64,000 bases of DNA, from contig JANEZZ010002657.1 in assembly GCA_026122225.1 (NCBI GenBank), forward strand, positions 434,001 through 498,000, in the 5' to 3' direction. This stretch comes from Heloderma charlesbogerti. Taxonomy: Eukaryota; Chordata; Lepidosauria; Squamata; Helodermatidae. A model generated the notes under the pieces. That model ran no database searches, was not told the DNA's origin, and saw only the letters and a program-made list of their open reading frames with translations. Shown one piece after another: positions 30,181 to 42,992 of this stretch (within the stretch, counting starts at the first letter, position 1; every line of letters starts with the position of its first letter). A program made the position numbers and the translations under genes.

Positions 30181-31435
30181 TTGGGCGGAGGGGACTGGAT
30201 TTTTTTTTATATTAGTCCTGCCCACTTTGCCCCCCCCCCACTTGTCCAGCCCTGGAATGTGGCCCTGAGAGCATCCCCAAAATGGGATCTGGCCGCCACC
30301 CCTTTCGGAAGAATTACACATCCCAGAGTTCCTTAGTTCATCCTGGCACGTTCTGTGCAGTTGAAGAAATCAACAACGCAGCCAGTTGGCTGCAGGAGAG
30401 GGAGCGAGCAGAGGCATTGACTTGTGAGCCATTTCTCCTGCTAAATTTACAGGCCCCAGAAGATATGTGAGTTAATAAATTATCCTCAGTTCACGTGTTT
30501 ATAAGTGAGATTTTGAGATAAAATGTCTTTCAGAATCCTGCACATTTTTAGAGTAGTGCTAAGTTTCCTGAAATAATAATCACCAGTTCATATTAAAATA
30601 CATGTATCATGGTATTCCTTCATTGGAATAAATATGGGTTAAGGCGCCTCTATGTGAATTCTTATAATTCTAAACGGTGCGTGGTTTCATATTAATTATC
30701 CTATTTATTCCTTTCTTTTTCCATTTTCCATTTCAAGTTCGCCTGACCAGAGAGCTGTCAGCCTAGCCCTGCCAAAATGTAATGAAAATAATTTAATATA
30801 CACACACTCACACAAACACGCTCACAAACAGTACCCTTATTGTTTTTAAAGAGCGGGCACACCATTTAAGAATAGAAAACCAATTCTGGTATGCTGTTGT
30901 TTCATTTCTCGCACCTTGTCATGGAATTTGTCGCTTCTATAACCCCTTCCTCAAGTTTATTTTTCTTCCCCCACTGAGCCTGATATTATGTGGGAGATCA
31001 GGATTACATTACAATGAGTGTTTAGGAAGAGAAATATGCACGACTTATATAAAGTATATGCAATTTTTCACAGTCCTTTATATACATTGCCTTGAAAGGC
31101 AAGGCTTTGTTACTTAGTGGACAATGACATGAACGAACACTGCAATATTATGGAGAGCTGCTCTGCCCTACTCTGCCCCAGTCCTTACATATCACTTACA
31201 TTTCACTATTTTTGCATATAGTTATGATGCAATTCAGTAGCTATGAAATCCAAACCTTGGATGCTTCATGTGCCATAAACTAAAAAAGAACTGAAAAGTA
31301 AGGCTCTGTCTCTCTCACTCAGCTTTTTAGCTCATTCTGCACTATGGGGAAATATTAACCTAGTCTGCAGAGTTTTTGTTTTAGGATTATGAAACTGACC
31401 CAAAACTCTGTGTGTGACATGCAGAGGAGGAATAA
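30181..31435. other. AT-rich, apparently single-copy stretch
   Basis: I recognise no LINE, SINE or DNA-transposon sequence from about 30480 to 31430 and no long frame. A short candidate exon at 30361-30466 is discussed in the findings. Confidence 0.4.
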
Positions 31436-31441
31436 AGGGGA

Positions 31442-31515
31442 ATGCTTTTTTGCAGTGGGCAGGGGGTTGAGCTAGATGACCTCCAAGAACCCTTCCCACT
31501 CTTCTCATTCTGTGT
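31442..31515 (+). mobile_element. old CR1 3' tail
   Basis: GGGCAGGGGGTTGAGCTAGA followed by TGACCTCCAAGAACCCTTCC and CTCATTCTGTGTG is a diverged CR1 terminus, older than the ATTCTATG copies. Confidence 0.7.
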
Positions 31516-31519
31516 GGAT

Positions 31520-34500
31520 GGTCTTGGTTGCCAGCTAGGTATTTGTAACATGGAATGGTAGCTTCAGTTGCAGAGACTCCATAGAACAGACAAACCTGGG
31601 ACTTGGGTCCACCACTCTGCCATCCAGCCCCAAGGTGGTGGTGAAGCTGGATCTAACAACCACACAGGTATATCCATATTGCCTAAATAACATGTCTGCT
31701 ATTTCCCAGCAATTTAGAGCTTGAGTGAGCATGAAAAGTCCTTAACACAACATGTTCAACTGAAAGGGTTTTTGTTAGTTGAATACTCGCTATGTTCCCT
31801 CCCCCTCCTCTGCAGTGCAAGGACTCCCTGGCCTGAAGCACAGACAGGCGGTGGAGGAAGAGGAGGAGGTCGCTGTGTGGGATTGTGCAGGAGGGGAGAC
31901 TGTGCTGGGCTTGCTTCCGTTGCCACTCCGTCTCAAGATGATCGTGGCGTTCCTGAAATGGGTGGGGGCAGGATGCCAAGGATGAGCCGGGCCACAGCGG
32001 CTGCTGCATAAATGGCGTGGGAGGCAGGCAAAAGGGAGGCAGTAGAGCGCAGGGGCTGGAAATCTGTGCGTGAGGAGCGAGGGGGACAAAGTCTGGCTTT
32101 GCCTCCTCGGGACGGGGGAAGGTCCCGGAGCGCGGAGGTAGTTGTGCAGAAGCGTTTACCCATGTGGTGAGTTGGCCCTCGCCGTGTCTGCCAGGTCATG
32201 GCTGACAGATATTTTACTCTCTTGGGGAGTGCAGAGGTGCTAAATTGGCTCTGAGGCGTCTGATCAGCAAAGGAGTTTATCGCAATCCCTGTTTTTGCTT
32301 CCATGCTGTTGGTTTTGCTCCCTCCACTGTAACTGAACTACACCACCTCCACAACCCCACTGCTAACACCAGCGCAACACTCACCCCACCCCTCTGCACC
32401 GCATGGCGTCCCGGGGCGCAGTGCCTCCCAGGCGTGGTTTCCTCCGGAAGGAGGTCACAGGAGGCTTCTCGGTGCTTTGTAGCATCTGCATTCCTGTAGA
32501 GACAGGCACATGGAATCACTCCCACAGACAGCCAGAGTCCACTTCCTCGGCATCAGATCTCCAGGGAAAGGCAGCCAGCACCCAAAATACCGTCAGCTTC
32601 CGGAACCCAAGCACATTCTCTGTCTCTTGGTCTGTGTCTTTGCCCCGGGGCTGGACAGCCCAAGGATGAATTGTGCTCTGGATGAAGGTGAACACCTGCA
32701 ATATGGCCCCATCCATGTGGAACTTTTTTCTTTTAAAATTGTTTATAGTGGTGCTTGGTGCTTGGTGGTGCCACCTCAAAGTAAAGCTTTGAATGAATAG
32801 CATCAAACTGAAAGTTGAAAAAGGAGCACACTTCAAAACTAAAACAATGAAGGATGTTGTGGCACCTTAAATACATCTGTTCTGGCATTAGTGTCCATCC
32901 ATGGACAAAGCTCTTTGTCATTCTTGCTGCAACAGACTAACATGGTGACCCCTCTGGAAACGTTAAAGCTAACTGATAGAAGTTCTGTTTTGTATTTAGT
33001 CCTGAAACAACCTGTAAAACTTGGGAAAAAACGGTTAAAGACACTTCCTGCTTTATTTCAGCTGAGGCCACTGCGGCCAGCACATCCGACAAGCACCAAA
33101 TCTACAAACGCAGTGCTCAGCATGGCACCTGCTTTGGCTTGCTGCCCAGGGCAAGTGCTCAGCTCGCCTGTCCCCAAGGGCAGCCCCGTTCTGTTCCTTC
33201 CTGACTCTGACTCAAACTGCAGCCCACCATTCTCCACTCACAGCCGGATTGCCCCCTCCCATGGCTGGAAGGGGTGAAATCAGGATGGGTCATCTCCTTT
33301 GACCGACACCTAGGCAGCTTCCAGATGAGGCTTTTATCCAGCAATCGCCCTGCTACAAACACAGCGTTTTTCGGGGGCTCCAGGCATCATTGTCTTCCAC
33401 TTGTAACCCTCCTGAGTTTTTCCTGCTGCTTTTTCCATCTGTTTTTTTAACAGGAAGAAAGATGTTAAGGAGGAAAGGATGAAATCAGTGTGCGATGCCT
33501 TTAGATTGGGAGAGCTAGGAGCCCCCCATCTGGAAGCACCCCTAGACTTCTTAGGTGATCTACCTGTAGCCTAACAAAGGACGTGTCTTGCAACTTTGCC
33601 TGCTGTTGATTAAGAAGCTTTTGCAGTCGTTCTGGCTCCTTTAACCCTCTCCAGTCCAACCTCCTCCTCACCCCAAAACTTATGACACCAGCATACAGAG
33701 CAAGCAAAATTCTGGATGTGACAGGCAGGTGGCCAGGTCTGTGTGACAGACAGGTAAGAAAGAAGCCAGATCTAGTGCTGCGGGATTGCGGGAGGGACAG
33801 GGGGGAAGACTCTGTGTGCCTGTGTGTGGCGGCACAACTGGTCCACCAGCCCTGCTGCCCCTCCAGGCAACCCAGCGGGCCACTCGCTGCGTCAGTGCGG
33901 AATTCGTCCTTATGCCAAACCATCTATTCAAGCTAGAAAAACTGGCTTTTTTTCTGCAGTAAGTGCAACACTTTTCATATTTTTGCTTCTGGCTGTCTAG
34001 ATAGCATTTCACTTTCTTCATTTCTCTGTTATTTAATGGGGATTTTTGAGGGCAAGGCGCCCTTACCAAACATCAGAGCAATATAACATGAGAACTGAGA
34101 GAGAGCAAGCGAGAGAGGGAGGGAGGCAGCCAGCCTGGAGAAAGCAGGGAAAAAAGACAAACTAGGCTCTTAATATATAGGGTGTTTTTGATACATGGAA
34201 TAGAGAAAATTGCACTTGGTTGTATCTGTAACGGAGGATCACAACTCTGGATTAGAGCTGGACTGACAGGGCAGCTAATGGTCACTTCATTGCAGGGAGA
34301 GGCTTCATCCCATCGCACACAGAGAGAGTATTTGAAGTTTTAAATGTCTCCATTACTTTGGATTTTCATAGCCCCAATTTCTCCCTCCCCGTGTAAGAAG
34401 TCTCCCGCTCATCTCGCCCTTAGCAGAACCAGGAGCTACATTAGCCCCTCCCCTTCAGCCCTTTAGCCAGGGGAAAGAACAGGTGTGTTTTACTGGGTTG

Positions 34501-35100
34501 AGGAGTTCCCAGCCTGAGCTGCAAGCTCATTACCATGACAGGGAAGAAGTGCGGCTAAATTGTACATCATGACCGAGGTTGTTTACGCAAATTGATTCCC
34601 CTGTATCGACACTAGGTGTCCAGATCTTGTAAGATCTTATGGGATTTGCAGAAGCTGATCAGAAGCAGCATTAAGGACAGAACCAGCAACGTTCTGAGCT
34701 GTCAATTGCTAGCCCAGAACCTCCTGTGGTTCTCTAGGCTGTAGAACCAGACTCATCCGCATTGCCCAGTTTCCGCTTGACTTGGAAGTTTCATTTGAGT
34801 CTTTGCTTGGGGCAAGACTTTGGCATGCATGACAATGCAGCTCATGTTTTCTGCTTGCAACCTAGCTCTGGATTTGGCTGGGAGAGGGTCTGAGGGAGCA
34901 ATTGCACTGCGACTGAAGGAGGTCTCAGGAAGGCTCTTCATGTTCAGATAGATGAGCAGATTAAAGCAAAACCAGGTCACCCCTGGTCTCTTCTGTTCTG
35001 GGACCCTCCAGCAATTTGACCCTCAGGACCATGGTGTAGTACAGGGCAATAACAGGGTTAAATTTTAAGTCTTTGCTCTTTGGGGCTGGAGTGAAGGGCT
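31520..35100. other. mostly unassigned; one interspersed repeat
   Basis: At about 32845-32955, TGTTGTGGCACCTTAAATAC and CTGCAACAGACTAACATGGT mark the same repeat family as near 16330 and 46780. A motif-dense part at 34510-34620 is discussed in the findings. No gene is recognised; frames to 140 aa lack family signatures. Confidence 0.4.
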
Positions 35101-35119
35101 CCACCCTGGGGCTGCCCTT

Positions 35120-35250
35120 GTGCTTCGCTTTCATTGCATTTTGCCATTCACTTTGGTTTGCTTGTTCTTCAGTGAATAGCTTGGGAGCTGGACCAACATA
35201 AAGTGAGTAAACACTGCCTTCTTTAAAAGTGAGGAATGTAACAGTGTGAG
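35120..35250 (+). repeat. diverged direct repeat, left copy (LTR-like)
   Basis: GTGAATAGCTTGGGAGCTGG followed by AAGTGAGTAAACACTGCC and CTTTAAAAGTGAGGAATGTA aligns (roughly 70% by eye) with 36195-36325. The pair is ~1.08 kb apart in the same orientation. A decayed short LTR pair is possible. The interior (35270-36190) has no recognisable retroelement protein. Confidence 0.5.
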
Positions 35251-36194
35251 TGAGAAAATCTTAAATGTGTCTTCCTAGGGTGGAAACTGAGGAATTTAAT
35301 CTGGAGATAGTACACTGGCAACAGTATTCGGAGAAATTGTGCCACTCTGTTCTGTCAAATGAAATCACTGACAGGGACAAGCAAAAGGCAACATTGCTCT
35401 GTGCCTGTGGAAATAAAAACACAGGGACCAGAATAAAATGGGTCAGCCCCTTTATGGGAAAAAAATTGCACCCCGAACAGTGGGATGTGTTAGGGACACT
35501 TGAGAACTATTTAAGAACAGAAATCATTCCCATATGACACTGTTATGAACCCCTAAACACCCAGAAGCCATCCGGAACAGAATGGAATGGCCCGGAATGT
35601 TCATTCACACGCTAGCCAAACTAACCAAATTCACCATGATTAGATGGAAATGATGCAGTAAGCCAGGAATGCTCACAGAATCCACATTTGGGGCAGTAAC
35701 CCTTATTCTGGAAATATCCCCAATAAATATACCCTTCAAAGGTAACCCTCTCTTTTCCTATGACTCCGTTCCTCCTCTGTTAATTGCCGACCTGGACATA
35801 ATCTTTCCAGTAACTGAGAGCTCCCCTTTCTCCCCCTGGATTACACTTCTCTTGAGGAGCAGGACATCTCCTTGGGCTTGGGAGTTACCTGTCCATCAGA
35901 CACGCCTTCAGCCTCCTAACTGGGAGTGCGGGGGATGGCCCTAAAGGACTATGTTCAGAATTTACCTTCTGAAGTTGGAATCAGTGATGACAGAGTGGCC
36001 AGGTGACATCAGGATGACATCCACCTGTAACAAACACATCCGAGAAACAGTCACACCTGAGCTGTCAGAGCAACTGCCTGAGAGGGACGGGATTCTGCTG
36101 GAACCGGAGCCCAACAGAGGGGCTGGGAATTCTGAATCCAGTGACTGGGGACCAGCCCCATCTTCGTTACATTGGGCCAGAGTGAGAGATGTCA

Positions 36195-36325
36195 TCCTCA
36201 GGCTGTTCTTGTGGTTTACGCCCATTTTCCCGTTCTGTTCTGTTCGCTCTTCAATGCACAGCTTGGGATTTGGGCCTACAAGAAGTGAGTCAACGCTGCC
36301 GGCTTTAAAACAAGGAACTTACTGA
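36195..36325 (+). repeat. diverged direct repeat, right copy (LTR-like)
   Basis: CAATGCACAGCTTGGGATTT followed by AAGTGAGTCAACGCTGCC and CTTTAAAACAAGGAACTTAC pairs with the copy at 35120-35250. The interior shows only short frames such as 35951-36325 with no family match. Confidence 0.5.
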
Positions 36326-36424
36326 ACGGCCCTTGAATTGCTTAAGCAGCCGGCCCAAATTCAGGAGCAGGCGCAGGCGTCTGTGGTGCAACCTGGAGGG
36401 TGCTTTGGTTGTTTCCCGACGACA

Positions 36425-36685
36425 TTTCTGTACCGCCCAGTAGCTGAAGCTATCTGGACAGTTCACAAAGGTTAAAACCGTAAAGTACAACAACATGATA
36501 AAACATAATATAAAACTTTAAAAAGCTTAAAACTACAATATAAAACCAAAGTAAAAGCCAGCAGCAGCGTAAAGATATAAAACACAGAAACACAATTAAA
36601 AACTTCAAAAACTGAAATGCCTGGGAGAACAGAAGGGTCTTCCCTTGGCACCAAAAAGACCACCATGTAGCGGAAAGGTAATGTG
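36425..36685 (-). mobile_element. L2-type LINE 3' end
   Basis: CATTTCTGTACCGCCCAGTA, then TAGCTGAAGC, A-rich reversed 3' UTR (ATAAAACATAATATAAAAC) and GCCTGGGAGAACAGAAGGGT followed by TTGGCACCAAAAAGACCACC. The same order of blocks is seen in the L2 at 57270-57550. It is truncated after about 260 bp. Confidence 0.75.
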
Positions 36686-36689
36686 ATGC

Positions 36690-37655
36690 TGGGAATCCGA
36701 ATCAGGCACAGACAGAAACTGACCAGGGGCAGAGGGGGTGGGGCAGACTTCCTGTGCAGCGTTACTGAGCGCCATTCAACGACGCCAAGGCTTGAACTGA
36801 TCATGAGTATGTTTCCGATGACTGCAGAGTTGGTGGCAACAGCGCCACAGGAGGAGGGAACAAGCCCTTCCTCTGCGGAGCATGTTTGCGAGCACAGCCA
36901 GCGCCCCATGTCCTGTGGGTGGGAAAGTAACTGGGGAGGTGATCTTGATTGCAAAGGTGGCCTGCCTGGAGAGGCTTCGCTATCCCTCCTCCAGCACTCT
37001 GCTGGAGCACATTTGCAGCCTGCTATGTTACACTGCAGTTCTGTGTTAAGGGTGAGACAGATGAATTGCATTCCACCATTTGAATCAGAAATCAGGTGTA
37101 TGCTATGGCTTATACTCAGAAATGGCTCAACGGATTGTTTTGAAACTTGGCTGTGTAGGAGAGCTAGGTTTGAGAATGGGCCATGCCAACTTTGAGGTAG
37201 ACAGGACAAGAAATGGCTTATTTAGTTATGAGTTAACTTTTGATGAGTGATTCCAGCAGTTTGACAGGTATTCTCAGCACTTTTTCCACTGTACTTTGCT
37301 AGGGTTGGACTCTGTACTTCATCTTTTGGGAAAGTGTGTGTGTGTTACGTCAAGGGGAATGTCTACTATGTGTTTTGCCCTAGTAGCAGTATAACAAGTT
37401 TGTAGTTTTTATTAAAAATGCAGCAAACAAAAAAGGAATTTTGTTTCCTTTTAACCTATGGTTGGTGATAAGGTGAGTCACTGCAGATGCTCAGTAGGAA
37501 CCTATGTTGCCTAGCAACAGCTTCAGAATGATGGCCCCAGGAAGAGGGATGACAGACCTGTCTTATTTAGTAGTTCAGTTGGTTCAGAGCAGCATTTATT
37601 ACTGTGGGCCAAGGACCACTAGTAGGTCTCAGCCCACTTTCAGGTGGGCTTCAGT
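36690..37655. other. no recognised feature
   Basis: Frame 36683-37195 (plus, 170 aa) and the overlapping minus frame have no family signature. T-rich sequence with a short GT run lies near 37335. Confidence 0.4.
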
Positions 37656-37663
37656 GCTGCAGC

Positions 37664-38118
37664 TAGGGATATCCGTCGTTTGAAAATCTATTCCCTTTTG
37701 GGCCTGACAGATCCCTGCTGCCCACCTGGCTCAGCTTGCATTTGTGAGCTGAGCCACAGGTTTTCCCCCCAAACTGGGAATTTTGTTGATCTTTTTCTTC
37801 TTTGCGTAAATAGAAAATTGTGCAAATTGCATAATTTGTGCAAATTACAGCCAGAATGTGCTTAATCTGAGCAATTTTTGGACAGAATTTGGTAATTTGT
37901 ACAAATCGCAACTGCAATTTGTGGAATTTGCACAAATTGTGGCTGCAGTTTGCATAACTTTCTATTTATGAGGGGGGACCTGGAAAATTCGTGAAATGGC
38001 CCAACTCGATGCAGATCAAGTTGGTCCAGCTCGTGGGGAAGTGAGCTGGAGTCTGGGGGGCCGCGCTGATGAAAGCTTGGTGAACTCCACCCCCTGGATG
38101 GATTCTTTCAACATCCCA
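37664..38118. mobile_element. non-autonomous hAT element, copy A
   Basis: The ends TAGGGATATC and CAACATCCCA are imperfect inverted repeats. An exact 8-bp duplication GCTGCAGC flanks it (37656-37663 and 38119-38126). The interior has repeated TTTGCACAAATTG-like motifs in both orientations. The right end (GAACTCCACCCCCTGGATGG) matches the right end of the copy at 49868-50182. It has no transposase. Confidence 0.85.
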
Positions 38119-38129
38119 GCTGCAGCCCA

Positions 38130-39750
38130 CTCAGCACCTCTAGTGGGGCTGGGAGAGGGAATAGGTTACCAGTTATGTGTTAAAGAAGAAGGGAAGGAGA
38201 AGTGACATGAGATGAGTAGGAATATTTTAATGCAAGTGGGTGGGGGGAGAAGGAAAAATAATGTAAAATAAGAAGTCCTACACTTAGAACTTCTGGACCA
38301 GCCAATTCTGCCTGAACTGGGGAGGCAGAGTCAATGTCCAGAGCCAATGTCTGTACTTAGCAAGAGGAAAGCTGAATGATGGACCTCCTTGCTGCATGGA
38401 AATCACCTTGGTGGAGAATTTCTCAATTTCAACAGCCCAAGCGGTGTCTGGGGAAAGAGACGTCTCTAACCGAGAACACCCAGCCTGGCCTGGCACTAAC
38501 CTCCAACGCTGGCTCAAGGAAGGGAAGCAACCCTTAACGCCTTCCTTCCCAGCAGCTCTGCCTAATAGTAAGCATCTTTGCCGGCAGGCCTGGCGTCAGT
38601 GGTTGGCGTGGGCAGGCAAGTGCCAAGGGCCCACAGGCTCAGAAGGGCCCATGTGCCCCTGCGCCTGCCGCAGCTGTCACCATCTTCCCATTATCCATGG
38701 TGGGTGGGATAGTGCTGTGAGAAACTAAAGCCCCTGATGCTCAGATCATCCCGCCTTTTCGGTAGAGCTGTTGCCTTGCCTGTGGGGCACCATTCGCTGT
38801 GCTTTGTTCACAGTCTGAAAACATTTATATAGATCATGATGCATATGCTTCGTTGTCCTCTGCTTCCATCTGAACTTTGATGAGGAGTCGAGGGAGCTCA
38901 GTTTCCCAGTTGTCATGCTGTGTCTCAGCCAGGAACAACTATTCCTTGTTCAGCAGAAGCAGGTGTTAATCAGCATACACAAGAAGAGCAGCAAGTTTCT
39001 TCCCGGTGCTGTTACAAAGAGTAGGCTGCTTCCAGACTGGCAGTTCAAAGTGCTGCCCACTCTTGCTACATGCAGAACTGCAGCGGACATTACACACTTT
39101 GGTGAGTAAAGCACTTTTTTGGTGTGGGGAGGGACCATCAATGTCAGCCAAATTTCCTGGGATATGGAAAAAGATGGAAACCACTTCATGGGAAAACACA
39201 GGAAGAAAATGAGATGATGATCATGATGATACTGTGCAGGTGCTCCGTAAAATGTGAGTGAACAAAACATGGTGGCTCCACCGTAAGCACGTAGGATGAA
39301 ATCTCACCCCCTCTCTCTGTCCCGCTTATGCCTGTTGAAAGAAACTCCACTCAGCTCTCATCAAAAGAAGAGCATGGAGCCTCTTGCGCTTTCTATGGAA
39401 GGAAGGGGTGGGAAACTGGGACGATGAGGCCATCTTTCTCGAATATAGCCATAAAAATCTACATGTTCCCCAAAGTGATGCTGAAATTATTACCCTTTCA
39501 ACCAGGCAGCCTTATATAAATGTCAGGTGGCTGCAGAATGATGGAAGGGAGGGATGGAACTCTAGAATCCTGGAAAATCAGGATTCTAAAACCATGAGGT
39601 CAGCCTCCATGGATAGGGGGGCTCTCCCCTGCAGACAACCACTCTCCATATCTAGAGGGCAATGAGAATGGCAAAGGAGGTGGGCAGAGCTAGCATGCTT
39701 GTCTTCACTTCACCTCCTCATGTGTAGAGCAAGAAGAACGCCTTCCACAA
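38130..39750. other. no recognised feature
   Basis: Unassigned sequence without long frames. A short ATGATGATCATGATGAT patch occurs near 39213. Confidence 0.4.
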
Positions 39751-39754
39751 TACT

Positions 39755-40262
39755 CTGCACTGGCCAAACCACATATAGAGTCCTGTGTCCAGTTCTGGGT
39801 GCCACATTTTCAGAAGGAGATTGATAAAGTAGAGTACCTCCAGAGGAGGGGAACCAGGGTGGTAAGGGATCTGGAAACCTTTGGGGAAAAGCTGAAAGCG
39901 CTGGATATATTTAGTCTGGAAAAGAGATTAAGGGGAGAAAGGAGAGTGGTCCTCAACTATCTGAAAGGCTGTTAAGCAGAAGATGGAGCAGACTTGCTTC
40001 AGAGGAAAAGACCCCAAACAGTCGATAGAAATTGCAGGGATGACGATTTTGGCTAAACATTAGGAGAAACTCCCTAATGATGACAGCTGGACAGGCTGTC
40101 TCAGGAGGTGGCGTGTTCTCCTTGGCTTGAGGTATTCAAACATAGGCTAGACAGCAGTCTCTCAAGGATGCTGTGGTTGCATCCTGCCTTGAACAGAGGA
40201 GAGGGCTGGGGCAGGTGACCTCCGAGCTCCCTTTCAACTCCATGACTCTGTGATTTTAATTC
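39755..40262 (+). mobile_element. old CR1 LINE, 3' end
   Basis: GTGTCCAGTTCTGGGTGCCA, CAGAGGAGGGGAACCAGGGT and CTGGAAAAGAGATTAAGGGG correspond to the CR1 C-terminal RT region. The 3' UTR ends in CATGACTCTGTGATTTTA, a diverged tail. Divergence is much higher than in the copies at 14163 or 52153. Confidence 0.85.
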
Positions 40263-40727
40263 ATAATTCATAAGCAGCTTTCCATTTCAGTTCAACAGGT
40301 GATTTTTGATATTGAGGGGCATTTTTTGATCTTGGTAGGAAAGTATATGGGTAAAGTAATAGCTATGATAAATGTATATGGGCCAAATATTGATTCTCCG
40401 GCTATGTTTCATGATTGTTTTGCTAAACTGGTTGATACTACCTATGATCATTTGATTGTGGGTGGGGATTTTAGTGAGGTCTTAGATCCTTCATTAGATA
40501 GGAGTATATCTTCTCCTAAGACTCAGTCTGCTGTGAGATTGGCAGTCCAGTCTTATATGATGGAATGTGGTTTAATTGATGCTTGGAGAATTTTACATCC
40601 TGCTGACAAAGAGTATACTTTATTTCACCAGTTCACCATAATTGCTTTAGACTATTTTTTGATTTCTACAACTTTAGTATGTCAAATAAAAGATTGCAAG
40701 ATTGACACATTGGTAGTGTCAGATCAT

Positions 40728-41928
40728 TTTTATTTATTTATTTATTATTAAATTTATTAATCGCCCATCTGGCTGGTCACCCAGCCACTCTGGGCGATGT
40801 ACAACATACAATAAAAACAGTTTAAAACAATAAAATTCTACAATAAAAACATTTTCTAAAATACCCTAACCCACCCCAAATGCCTGCCTGAACAACAACA
40901 TTTTTAATGCATGACGGAAGCTCATTAAAGAGGGGGCATGACGGAGTTCCCTAGGGAGGGAGTTCCACAGAGTGGGGGCCACCACAGAAAAGGCCCTCTC
41001 CCTAGTCCCCACCAGTCTAGCTGTCCTGGCTGATGGGACAGAGAGAAGGCCATCCGAGGCTGATCTTGTTAAGCGGCCTGTCTGGTGCTGCTGGAGGCGC
41101 TCCTTAAGATAGGCTGGGCCGGAACCATATAGGGTTTTAAAGGTCAAAACCAACACCTTGAATTTGGCCCGGAAAACAACTGGTAACCAGTGCAACTCCT
41201 TCAGCACTGGAGTGATGTGATCTCGCCGGCGGCTGCCTTTAATCAGGCAAGCCGCCGCGTTCTGTACCAGCTGCAGTTTCCGAACCGTCTTCAAGGGTAA
41301 CCCCACGTAGAGCGCATTACAGTAGTCTAAACGAGAGGAGACCAGGGCATGTACTACCGATGGGAGCAGATGGTTGGGAAGGAAGGGGTGCAGCCGCCGT
41401 ATCAGATGGAGTTGATACAGCGCTGTCCGGCTCACAGCTGACACCTGAGCCTCCATGGACAGCTGGGAGTCCAAAATGACCCCCAGGCTGCAGACCTGGT
41501 CTTTCAAGGATAGCCGTACCCCATTCAACACCAGGTCAGCATCCCCTAGCCTCCTCTTGTCTCCCACCAAAAGTACCTCGGTCTTGTCAGGGTTCAGCTT
41601 CAGCCTATTCCTCCCCATCCAACCACTCACCGTCTCCAGACATTTGGACAGGGATTCGACGGCCAACCTTGGTGAAGATTTAAACAAGAGGTAGAGCTGT
41701 GTGTCATCCGCATATTGATGACACTGCACCCCAAACCTCCTGATGACAGCCCCCAGCGGCTTCACATAGATGTTAAATAGCATCGGGGAGAGGATGGAAC
41801 CCTGTGGCACCCCACAAGTAAGTGGCCATGGGTCCGAAACCTCCTCTCCCAGTGCTACCCTCTGGTACCTGCCGGAGAGGAAGAACCGGAACCACCACCA
41901 TACGGTGTCCCCAATGCCCAAACCCTCC
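40728..41928 (-). mobile_element. L2 LINE, 5'-truncated, inserted in the L1-clade LINE
   Basis: The element of 1201 bp is flanked by an exact 7-bp duplication AGATCAT (40721-40727 and 41929-41935). The tail is a TTTA repeat next to the left duplication. The frame 40866-41921 (351 aa) is open from the truncation to the natural stop. It carries GVPQGSILSPMLFNIY, QYADDTQLYLL and SSRLDYCNALYVGLPLKTVR, essentially the same protein as in the L2 at 18877-21570. Motif A and everything upstream are absent. Confidence 0.95.
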
Positions 41929-42992
41929 AGATCATACCCCAGTATGTTTGGAACCGCAATTTTCTGATACTCCTAGGGCCCCCAGTCTTTGGCATCTTAA
42001 TGTTTCTCTTCTTAAGGATGAGATGTATAAAACCCAGATGTTAGCTGAACTAACAGAGTATTTCAATACTAATGAGGGTACAGCAGGTTCATGCACCATT
42101 GAATGGGAGGCTAGTAAAGCTTTTATAAGGGACCGAATTATCTCTTATGCTTCTTATCAAAAGAAGCTTAAAAGAACTCAACAGGCACACTTAAATAAGA
42201 AGCTGAAATCTCTCATAACTCAGTTTGCCACTTCCCCCATAGCACAACTTTATCAAGAGCTACAGAATACTAAGCATGCGTTGAATAACATCATTTCACA
42301 ACAGGCGGAATTTGCTCTGACCTGTTTACGACAGAAATATTGGGAAAGTGGTGAACGTCCTAGTAAGATCCTTGCACATCATCTTAAACAGCATCAACTT
42401 CAGAGTGTCATTTTAGCTATTAAAGACGAGTGTGGCAAAATATATACTTCTCCTACAGATATAAATTCACAATTTTAAAAGTTTTATTCTGATCTGTATA
42501 GTACCGGTAATAAGATATCAGAGCAAGATATGGATGCTTTTCCCCCCTCAGATTAATCTTCCACATTTAGACTCTTCACAACAACAGCTCCTTTTAGCTC
42601 CTCTGTGTTTAGAGGAAATTATGAGTGTAATAATGAAAATGAATACTGGGAAATTACCCGGACCGAATGGATTTCCAATTGAATGGTATAAAACATTCTC
42701 TAGTTTTTTAGCCTCAAAGTTGTATTGTCTCTATAACCATATTTTCAAAGCTGGCTCCCTTTCCTCATCATTAAATGATGCTTATATTACTGTGATTCCT
42801 AAGCCAGGAAAGGATCATACCTATTGTGCTAACTATCGACCTATATCATTAATGAACGTAGATATCAAAATATTAACAGCAATCTTGGCTGATAGATTAC
42901 AACATGTCATGACTGTATTGGTTAGACCAGACCAGGTGGGATTTATTAAAAATAGACAGGGGGCTGATAATCTTAGTTTAGTTGTTGATTTA

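Noticed and set aside
39002..39115. Possible exon ending in the donor-like GGTGAGTAAAG near 39109
   Set aside because: No convincing acceptor, and the plus-strand frame has no quality peptide; it reads like decayed repeat sequence.
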